Assembly (NCBI GenBank): GCA_023356515.1
Contig: JAKQYG010000320.1
Coordinates: 1 to 5,112 of the forward strand
Length of the DNA: 5,112 nucleotides
Origin: Trichodesmium sp. MAG_R04
GTDB lineage: Bacteria > Cyanobacteriota > Cyanobacteriia > Cyanobacteriales > Microcoleaceae
Reading direction: 5' to 3'
Below the pieces are notes generated by a model. That model was not told where the DNA came from. It worked only from the letters and a program-made list of their open reading frames with translations, and did not search any database. The position numbers were made by a program, and so were the translations under genes. Positions 1-4,831 of the stretch are shown here, in pieces; position 1 is the first letter of the stretch, and every line of letters starts with the position of its first letter.

Positions 1-1781
1 CAGTATGGAAATTTACATTTGCAGACATAGTATTAGAAAAACGAATATGGATGGAGCAAGGAGAAAACACAACTTACATTCATTATAACCTGCGTAGTGG
101 AAGCCAACCATTAAATTTAGCCATAAAAGCATTAATCAACTATAGAGATCATCATTATCATACCTATGCCAATAATTGGCATATCAATATCAAGCAAACT
201 GATAAAGGGGTACGTATACAACCTTTTCCGGAAGCTACACCCCTATATCTACTAACAAATCCTCAGAGAGACAACAAAACCTTAATATATCAACCTGCTA
301 ACGATTGGCATTACGGTTTTAACCTAGCAGTAGAAAAATATCGGGGACAACAAGAATTAGAAGACCACCTACACCCTATCACCTTTAATTCTCAATTAGA
401 AGTAGGACAATCTTTAACCATAGTTGCTAGCACAAAAGAAAATCCCACCACTAATGGTGAGCAAGCATTAACATCTCGTATTGGTTACGAACAGCAAATA
501 ATACAAAAATTTGCCACTACTAAAAAATCTAAACTAAAACAAAAAAAACTAATTTACCAAAGATCCACAAGATCAACTCAAAAAAAACCTAGCTCTTCTG
601 CTAATACCAAACCAACACCAGAATGGATAAACCAGTTAGCATTAGCAGCCAACCAATTTATAGTTGATCGCAAATCTCCGAAAGATCCAAACGGCAAAAG
701 CATCATAGCAGGTTATCATTGGTTTGAAGACTGGGGGCGCGACACAATGATTAGCTTACCTGGTTTAACCATTTGTACTGGAAAATTTAATATAGCACGT
801 TCAATTATACAAACCTTTGCCAAATATGTTGATCAGGGAATGTTACCCAACCGCTTCCCAGATAGTGGAGCAACACCAGATTATAATAACGTAGATGCAA
901 CACTATGGTATTTTGAAGCCATTCGTGCATACTATGAAGCAACCGAAGATGACAAATTATTAGCAGAATTATTTCCAGTATTAGCAGAAATTATTGACTG
1001 GTATCGTCGAGGCACTCGTTATAATATCCAGTTAGATCCTGATGATGGTTTAATCTATGCAGGTGAAGCAAGCAGTCAAATCACTTGGATGGATGCCAAA
1101 GTAGGTGACTGGGTAGTAACACAACGTATTGGCAAACCGATTGAAATCAGTGCTTTATGGTACAATGCTTTGCAAATCATGTATAGGTTTGCCCAAAACT
1201 TAAGGAAGAATAATCTGGAGTATAGAACATTAGCAAAATTGATAAAGGAAAAAGGTTTTGCCCGTTTCTGGAATCAAGAGAGAGGTTATTGTTATGATGT
1301 AATAGATACGCCTAATGGTAATGATACTTCTTTGCGACCCAATCAAATATTTGCTTTGTCCTTGCCACCAATAGGTAAATATAGTTATACTCCCCTTCTG
1401 AAAGCAGAACAAGAAAAACAGGTAATAGATATATGCACTAGCAAGTTATTAACTCCTCATGGGTTACGTAGTCTTGCTAGTGACGATCCAGAATATAAAG
1501 GCGTTTATGGAGGAGATATTTATCAACGAGATGGAGCCTATCACCAAGGTACTGTTTGGGGTTGGTTAATTGGTGCTTATGTTGCCGCGCATTTACGAAT
1601 TTATAATAATCCAGCAAAAGCTGAGGAACTATTGAAACCAATAGCAGAGCATTTAATGCGGCATGGTGTTGGAAATATCAGTGAGATTTTTGATGGCAAT
1701 GAACCGATAACACCTCGTGGTTGTATTGCTCAAGCTTGGAGTGTTGCAGAAGTTTTGCGAGCTTGGTCAATGATTAATTAA
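1..1781 (+). CDS. Amylo-alpha-1,6-glucosidase (glycogen debranching enzyme), 5' partial
   Basis: This enzyme hydrolyses alpha-1,6 branch points of glycogen in the cytoplasm (GH133-like, GDE_N plus GDE_C layout). The reading frame is open from base 3, giving 592 visible residues. The 16 codons before the ATG at 51 (VWKFTFADIVLEKRIW) match the conserved N-terminal region, so that ATG is internal and the gene starts upstream; perhaps 70-100 residues are missing, judging from family length. The N-terminal beta domain covers about residues 1-160 and the catalytic (alpha/alpha)6 barrel about 210-592. Signatures are YHWFEDWGRDT (from residue 238), WMDAKVGDWV (362), GKPIEISALWYNAL (377), RDGAYHQGTVWGW (about 509) and GCIAQAWSVAEVLRAW near the end. 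Acidic residues in the first three motifs are candidate catalytic or substrate-binding positions. A lysine-rich linker (bases 504-620) joins the two domains and looks expanded. The stop is TAA at 1779-1781. The gene converges on trmL. Identity is confident; upstream context is not visible. Confidence 0.93.
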   Translation, partial: VWKFTFADIVLEKRIWMEQGENTTYIHYNLRSGSQPLNLAIKALINYRDHHYHTYANNWHINIKQTDKGVRIQPFPEATPLYLLTNPQRDNKTLIYQPANDWHYGFNLAVEKYRGQQELEDHLHPITFNSQLEVGQSLTIVASTKENPTTNGEQALTSRIGYEQQIIQKFATTKKSKLKQKKLIYQRSTRSTQKKPSSSANTKPTPEWINQLALAANQFIVDRKSPKDPNGKSIIAGYHWFEDWGRDTMISLPGLTICTGKFNIARSIIQTFAKYVDQGMLPNRFPDSGATPDYNNVDATLWYFEAIRAYYEATEDDKLLAELFPVLAEIIDWYRRGTRYNIQLDPDDGLIYAGEASSQITWMDAKVGDWVVTQRIGKPIEISALWYNALQIMYRFAQNLRKNNLEYRTLAKLIKEKGFARFWNQERGYCYDVIDTPNGNDTSLRPNQIFALSLPPIGKYSYTPLLKAEQEKQVIDICTSKLLTPHGLRSLASDDPEYKGVYGGDIYQRDGAYHQGTVWGWLIGAYVAAHLRIYNNPAKAEELLKPIAEHLMRHGVGNISEIFDGNEPITPRGCIAQAWSVAEVLRAWSMIN

Positions 1782-1789
1782 GTTAGTTA

Positions 1790-1812
1790 AAATCAAGAAT
1801 TCCTCTTGATTT
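1790..1812 (+). terminator. Weak hairpin after the debranching enzyme gene
   Basis: A perfect 9-bp stem (AAATCAAGA / TCTTGATTT) with loop ATTCC begins 8 bases after the stop codon. The stem is AT-rich and the following sequence (AGGTTATTTAGGG) is only moderately T-rich, so an intrinsic terminator is plausible but not strong. It could also act as a 3' mRNA stabiliser. Confidence 0.4.
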
Positions 1813-1926
1813 AGGTTATTTAGGGTAGTCCCGCCGGAGTCTTAACGCACTAGCTAGAGGTCATAGCGACAAACCTTGTTTTTACTCACTATACTACTGG
1901 AGTGACACACCTAAAAATGTCGGCCC

Positions 1927-1995
1927 TTGTAGAAGGAAGTGAAACCCAACAAAGCTTTATTGTAGTTGTGTTTCATTCCTCAACCCAACCTACAA
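1927..1995. repeat. Degenerate palindromic intergenic repeat
   Basis: Outer arms TTGTAG (1927-1932) and CTACAA (1990-1995) enclose AGGAAGTGAAAC (1934-1945), which pairs with GTTTCATTCCT (1970-1980) apart from one bulged G. On the minus strand it reads GTAGGTTGGGTTGAGGAATG followed by AAAC, and a second GTTGGGTTTC block lies in the other arm. This resembles, from memory, the very common cyanobacterial intergenic repeat containing GGTTGGGTTGAGGAA. The loop carries substitutions, so this is probably an old, drifting copy. No gene overlaps it. Confidence 0.6.
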
Positions 1996-2139
1996 TTATT
2001 GCACTATTTTAGCTATGTCAGTCTACTACGAGCATAACAGGCTTTCACTGCGTGTTAAAACCCTCGTGTCGTTTTAAATATGAATCGAAGTACGGAATAT
2101 GGGGTATAAAAGCCGTGATATTTTCCCAGAATCATTGAT

Positions 2140-2601
2140 CTAGCTCAGATAACCCAGTTGACGTCTAGCTTCAAACAAACCTAATGCAGCACTAACAGAA
2201 AGATTTAAACTACGAACCTTTGGCTGTGTCATTGGTATATATAAAGTTGTACTACAAAACTTCAAGACATCTTGTGGTAGTCCATTAGTTTCTGAGCCAA
2301 ATAATAACCAATCATTTGTCTGATACTGAAATTTACTATAATTGACATCTCCAATCTTACTAAAGCCAATTAGTCTTCCACATTGTTCCTGATGATAGAT
2401 TTTAAACTTTGCTAAGTCATTATGATAATTGAGTTTTACATAAGGCCAGTAATCTAAACCAGCACGCTTCAAATAGCGATCACTAATTTCAAAACCTAAA
2501 GGACCTACTAGATGTAGTTCTGTATCAGTAGCAGCACAAGTACGAGCAATATTACCTGTATTTTGGGGAATTTGTGGGTAGACTAGAACAATATGAGGCA
2601 T
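2140..2601 (-). CDS. trmL: tRNA (cytidine(34)-2'-O)-methyltransferase
   Basis: TrmL is a SPOUT-class (trefoil-knot) methyltransferase that uses S-adenosylmethionine to 2'-O-methylate the wobble nucleotide of certain tRNA-Leu species in the cytoplasm. The protein is 153 residues, close to the usual 155 or so. Hallmarks are NTGNIARTCAA at residues 14-24, GSETNGLP at 102-109, and the knot segment IPMTQPKVRSLNLSVSAAL from about 122. The start chosen is ATG at 2601 (MPHIVLVYPQIPQNTGN), where family similarity begins. The frame stays open to an ATG at 2682, but those 27 extra codons come largely from an intergenic repeat (2663-2689) and are not protein-like. No clear Shine-Dalgarno sequence precedes 2601, which is common in cyanobacteria. 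The gene lies 177 bp downstream of gshA on the same strand and converges with the debranching enzyme gene. The stop is TAG. Confidence 0.94.
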   Translation of the reverse strand: MPHIVLVYPQIPQNTGNIARTCAATDTELHLVGPLGFEISDRYLKRAGLDYWPYVKLNYHNDLAKFKIYHQEQCGRLIGFSKIGDVNYSKFQYQTNDWLLFGSETNGLPQDVLKFCSTTLYIPMTQPKVRSLNLSVSAALGLFEARRQLGYLS

Positions 2602-2629
2602 GAAATTAATGAAATATTTGGACATCCAT

Positions 2630-2666
2630 TGGAAAAAAATAAACCAAAAATTAGCCCTAGAAGGGC
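2630..2666 (-). terminator. Candidate intrinsic terminator between gshA and trmL
   Basis: On the minus strand, GCCCT-TCT-AGGGC (2666 to 2654) forms a short GC-rich hairpin followed by TAATTTTTGGTTTATTTTTTT, so it has terminator form for transcripts leaving gshA. It appears to be the remnant of a longer repeat hairpin: the left arm is the 27-bp repeat (2689-2663) and the right arm keeps only AGGGC plus TAATTTTT. The stem is only 5 bp, so strength is uncertain. Without it, gshA and trmL could be co-transcribed. Confidence 0.4.
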
Positions 2667-2689
2667 GAGGCTTTAAACCCAATTTTTCG
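2663..2689 (-). repeat. 27-bp dispersed repeat, copy 1
   Basis: This copy begins GGGCGAGGCTTTAAACCC on the plus strand and ends in AATTTTTCG. It is the exact reverse complement, over all 27 bases, of 3978-4004; similarity stops at both ends. It lies between gshA and trmL. Its translation on the minus strand would give the GLKPRP string that falsely extends the trmL frame. The sequence type resembles a repeat common in Nostoc-like genomes (recalled, not searched). Confidence 0.8.
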
Positions 2690-2778
2690 GTAAAAACACA
2701 ACTCTAGCAGGAAACATATATAGAAATTCCCTACACAGAAAGAAGAAAGAATAAATGGCAATATGTATGGTAGTAAGA

Positions 2779-3930
2779 TTATGCAGCTATTGATTGACAT
2801 AGTTGATCTTCTAACTTTTCCTCTTGTTGTGCCATCTCTAATATTGCAGCTTTAATTACATTCCGAATATCCAAACTAGTCTCATATTGTTGTAACCATT
2901 TTTGTGCAGTATTACCTTCCCGAAGAATTTTTTTAATCGGTGAAATAAAGCAGCTAAAACCATGATTTTTAGCGTAAGGTAAAACCTGTTGATAGATTTC
3001 TTCAATCCAATTTCTCGCTAGAATAATTCTACCATCTTGCCAATGGCGGACTTGAGCTTCGAGGCTATGACGAGCTACTGCAATTTCATTACTATTTGCT
3101 AAAGCCACTAGATCTTCTGAACCCTTAGTTGAAAGAAAATTACTTTTGTGTAATGGATCAAGAGTAGGGTCATCAAATAATTGCCATAAACGAGCTTCTA
3201 AAAAAGCAACTAAAGCTAGCTGGGTAACTGGGTCGCCCACAAAGTCACAGATTCTTAGTTCTAAGCGATTAAGATCATAAGGACGACGGTTGCCATTAGG
3301 ACGTACAGAAGACCAAAGATGGCGGACATTTTGCATAATACCTGATGCAATTTGCTCTTCTGTCCATTCAATTAAATGATTATGACTTTCAAACAAAGGA
3401 ACATAAGTTGGAGTTTTGGGAAAAATAGCCCAACGAGTAGAGTGAAATCCTGTCAATTTGCCATCTAGGAAAGGAGAAGAAGCACTAAGAGCCAAGTACA
3501 AAGGAGCTTCCATCCGAATTAAACGAATAGCCTGCATTAGTAATTCTGGGTCACTAATACCAATATTAATGTGAATACTGGTCGTAACAACTTTAGTACC
3601 ATAAGTTCGTTCTATATATGTGTGGTATGGGTTATTTGTGTCAGAACGATAAAAAATACTACTATTCCCAAGAGATAAGGTACTTCCTGGAATTATAGTG
3701 TAATCTCCTAAAGTGCTTAAATAGTTTCGTAGTTTTAGTCTTGGCTTTACTAAAGCACACAAAAGTCTATCATAGCTAAACAATGGCGCAGTAATGTATT
3801 CTACATTTCTACTATCTGGCTCTCTCACAAACCCATCTAATTTTGTTGCAATTTTCTCTGATAGGCCAACTGTAGCACCTTGAGATGTTCCAGTGTACAT
3901 TTCCAATTCAAGTCCTTTTGATAGCAGCAC
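2779..3930 (-). CDS. gshA: Glutamate-cysteine ligase, cyanobacterial type
   Basis: This enzyme joins L-glutamate and L-cysteine with ATP to form gamma-glutamylcysteine, the first and usually rate-limiting step of glutathione synthesis, in the cytoplasm. The protein is 383 residues, the normal size for the cyanobacterial GCS2-like group. Conserved blocks are SKGLELEMYTG (5-15), REPDSRNVEY (36-45), GDYTIIPGSTLSLG (75-88), HINIGI (120-125), LALSASSPFLDGK...GFHSTRW (146-167) and NVRHLWSSVRPNG...NRLELRICD (201-229). These fit the glutamine-synthetase-like fold with Glu/Arg/His active-site residues. The start is GTG at 3930-3928, supported by AGGAG six bases upstream and by the N-terminus beginning where the family does. 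The stop is TAA (2781-2779). The 27-bp repeat sits about 48 bp upstream of the start, so any promoter lies in the AT-rich 3931-3977 stretch or reaches into the repeat; I cannot place -35/-10 boxes confidently. No truncation or missing motif is seen. Confidence 0.95.
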   Translation of the reverse strand: MLLSKGLELEMYTGTSQGATVGLSEKIATKLDGFVREPDSRNVEYITAPLFSYDRLLCALVKPRLKLRNYLSTLGDYTIIPGSTLSLGNSSIFYRSDTNNPYHTYIERTYGTKVVTTSIHINIGISDPELLMQAIRLIRMEAPLYLALSASSPFLDGKLTGFHSTRWAIFPKTPTYVPLFESHNHLIEWTEEQIASGIMQNVRHLWSSVRPNGNRRPYDLNRLELRICDFVGDPVTQLALVAFLEARLWQLFDDPTLDPLHKSNFLSTKGSEDLVALANSNEIAVARHSLEAQVRHWQDGRIILARNWIEEIYQQVLPYAKNHGFSCFISPIKKILREGNTAQKWLQQYETSLDIRNVIKAAILEMAQQEEKLEDQLCQSIAA

Positions 3931-3936
3931 AACAGA

Positions 3937-3941
3937 CTCCT
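3937..3941 (-). promoter_or_regulatory. Shine-Dalgarno site fixing the gshA GTG start
   Basis: On the minus strand AGGAG is followed by a 6-base spacer (TCTGTT) and then GTG. The good spacing supports the non-ATG start of gshA over internal ATG codons such as the methionine at residue 11. Confidence 0.75.
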
Positions 3942-3977
3942 GAATATAATTAACTTATATGTTTTATTTTATCTTAG

Positions 3978-4004
3978 CGAAAAATTGGGTTTAAAGCCTC
4001 GCCC
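3978..4004 (+). repeat. 27-bp dispersed repeat, copy 2
   Basis: This copy begins CGAAAAATTGGGTTTAAAGC on the plus strand and is the perfect inverted partner of 2663-2689. It lies in the gshA upstream region, about 48 bp from the start codon, and about 80 bp before the recognisable tnpB remnant. The stem-loop partner present beside copy 1 (AGGGC plus T-run) is absent here. Confidence 0.8.
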
Positions 4005-4030
4005 ATAAGTGGACGACTTTTTAGATGTCA

Positions 4031-4046
4031 ATGTATATTTATACAT
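4031..4046. repeat. AT-rich palindrome ATGTATA-TT-TATACAT
   Basis: Two perfect 7-bp inverted half-sites are separated by TT. It lies about 100 bp upstream of the gshA start, beyond the repeat copy. It could be an operator, but AT-rich palindromes arise easily by chance in DNA of this composition. Confidence 0.25.
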
Positions 4047-4189
4047 GAGTAGGTCATAAGCTTGAATTTTTTCATACTAGCTTTTCCAAAGTACACCATA
4101 CATCATAAAATCATAACTTGGTTTGCTAAAAACCACAGCACCATAGTGATAGAAGATTTGAATCTAAGTGGAATGCTCAAAATCATAAA

Positions 4190-4240
4190 CTAGAGATACC
4201 CCTCTAGCTCCCCTCCCAAGAGGGGATGGGAGTGGGTTGT
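4190..4240. repeat. GC-rich hairpin repeat lying inside the tnpB remnant
   Basis: This GC-rich patch contains two adjacent hairpins: CTAGAG (4190-4195) with CTCTAG (4202-4207), and TCCCCTC (4209-4215) with GAGGGGA (4220-4226, loop CCAA). It stands between the tnpB pieces for NHKL (frame-corrected, ending near 4192) and GFYEF (from 4241), where intact TnpB has only about 6-10 codons. That position and its contrasting composition suggest an inserted dispersed repeat. The block CTCCCCTCCCAAGAGGGGA resembles a common cyanobacterial intergenic repeat (recalled, not searched). Exact ends cannot be fixed. Confidence 0.6.
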
Positions 4241-4411
4241 GGTTTTTATGAGTTTAAGTATACAAGTATGAATGGTATGGAAGTACTTTAGTGATGGCGG
4301 ATAGATTTTATCCAAGCTCTCAAATCCTTTTTCACTGTAGGTATCAACAGAAAATATCATTACAATCAGAAAACTTATGAACGAGGTAACTGCGGTATGA
4401 AGGCAGATAGA

Positions 4412-4516
4412 TATAGCAGTCGAAGTATAGCACTACGGGTAAGTAAGAAGTCAGAAGTAATCCCTGACTGAATTTCAGCATTTAGTAATGTCCTAACCTT
4501 TGCTTCGAGTGCTATA
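4412..4516. mobile_element. MITE-like inverted-repeat element inserted in tnpB remnant
   Basis: Terminal inverted repeats TATAGCAGTCGAAG (4412-4425) and CTTCGAGTGCTATA (4503-4516) match at 13 of 14 positions, enclosing about 77 bp with no coding content. An overlapping perfect 12-bp pair (AAGTATAGCACT at 4423-4434, AGTGCTATACTT at 4508-4519) also exists. The element splits the TnpB motif CGMKADR(D)xNAA: CGMKADR ends at 4411 and NAA begins at 4521. TA dinucleotides stand at both outer ends, as insertion by an IS630/Tc1-type transposase at TA would leave; this assignment is inference. No transposase is encoded, so it would be non-autonomous. Confidence 0.6.
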
Positions 4517-4658
4517 CTTTAATGCAGCGTCAATCTGGAAAACTATCTAATAACTTGAGTTTCAAGCGATTTGAAGCCTGTAGAGAAGATAAGTTAAAGA
4601 GTGCGATCAGTGGTCTTCAGTGAAACACCGAAGCTAGCTCCAAATCTCACAATACTAC

Positions 4659-4672
4659 AGCCCTTAGGGGCT
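4659..4672 (+). repeat. Hairpin near the presumed right end of the IS200/IS605 remnant
   Basis: AGCCC-TTAG-GGGCT forms a perfect 5-bp GC-rich stem directly after the TnpB C-terminal coding remnant. IS200/IS605 elements carry subterminal hairpins at their ends, and the omega RNA of TnpB spans the 3' end of tnpB into this right end. The location fits, but without the matching left end or an intact copy the element boundary cannot be set. Confidence 0.4.
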
Positions 4673-4831
4673 TAGATATATATAAAGTAGAATGGCCACA
4701 TTCCTTCGTTATTACTTTACCTCCCTCAAGCCAGAAAGTAGATTGCCACAACGGTAATTAATAGACAAGCGAGATATTACAATTAAATAAGGTTTATTCC
4801 GTTTTACTGCTCACTCTAATTAACTATAGAT

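Larger units (their letters stand above)
1782..2139. other. Convergent spacer without a recognisable gene
   Basis: This 358-bp gap lies between the stops of the debranching enzyme gene (+) and trmL (-). It holds the hairpin at 1790-1812 and the palindromic repeat at 1927-1995. I translated parts of both strands and found only short fragments with stops (for example an open stretch around 1850-1940) and no recognisable protein motif. No tRNA or rRNA fold was seen. It may include further decayed repeat or gene sequence that I cannot name. Confidence 0.6.
4086..4675 (+). pseudogene. tnpB: Decayed tnpB of an IS200/IS605-family element (C-terminal half)
   Basis: TnpB is the RNA-guided RuvC-like nuclease of IS200/IS605 elements. 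Pieces of its C-terminal half appear in order but in shifting frames: KYTIHHKIITWFAKNHS then IVIEDLNLSGMLK (4089-4181, containing the RuvC-II Glu at 4152-4154), GFYEF (4241-4255), YKYEWYGSTLVMADRFYPSS (4261-4320), HCRYQQKISLQSE (4333-4371), NCGMKADR (4388-4411), NAA (4521-4529), NLENYL (4532-4549), FEACREDKLKSAISGLQ (4570-4620), then a tail recalling the usual SVKQEAS ending. Intact relatives read roughly ADRWYPSSKxCSxCG...CGMKADRDxNAAINLENY. Here the first zinc-finger cysteine is lost (ILFHC) and the RuvC-III Asp of ADRD is interrupted. There are at least five frame changes, stops, and two inserted elements, so it cannot make TnpB. The N-terminal half is not seen; no tnpA is present. Residue-level identity to a specific IS is not claimed. 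Confidence 0.85.
4005..4831. other. Gene-free region made mostly of decayed mobile-element DNA
   Basis: This 827-bp stretch between gshA and the partial gene at the right edge has no intact gene. Positions 4005-4085 hold only an AT-rich palindrome (4031-4046). Positions 4086-4675 are a degenerate tnpB with two inserted repeats. Positions 4676-4831 show nothing recognisable apart from AT-rich sequence; a weak AATAA-ACC-TTATT hairpin downstream of the right-edge gene is too AT-rich to call a terminator. Confidence 0.7.

Noticed and set aside
51..53. ATG at 51 as the start of the debranching enzyme
   Set aside because: The same frame is open back to base 3 with conserved family sequence (FADIVLEKRIW), so this methionine is internal and the gene is cut by the window edge.
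1230..1412. 60-codon open frame on the minus strand
   Set aside because: It lies wholly inside the debranching enzyme catalytic domain on the opposite strand and has no recognisable protein features.
4107..4188. Direct repeat AAAATCATAA (4107-4116 and 4179-4188)
   Set aside because: Both copies fall in separate conserved TnpB motifs (HKIIT and LKNHK) and are explained as coding sequence in AT-rich DNA.
4127..4248. Perfect 11-bp inverted repeat (TAAAAACCACA at 4127-4137, TGTGGTTTTTA at 4238-4248) as ends of a mobile element
   Set aside because: The left arm is tnpB coding sequence (AKNH) and the right arm straddles the edge of the GC-rich repeat and GFYEF codons, so the match is best taken as coincidence.
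4522..4623. Small 33-codon ORF starting MQRQSGKLSNN
   Set aside because: It starts out of frame inside the NAA/NLENYL region and its end matches the TnpB C-terminal remnant, so it is a by-product of frameshifts rather than a gene.
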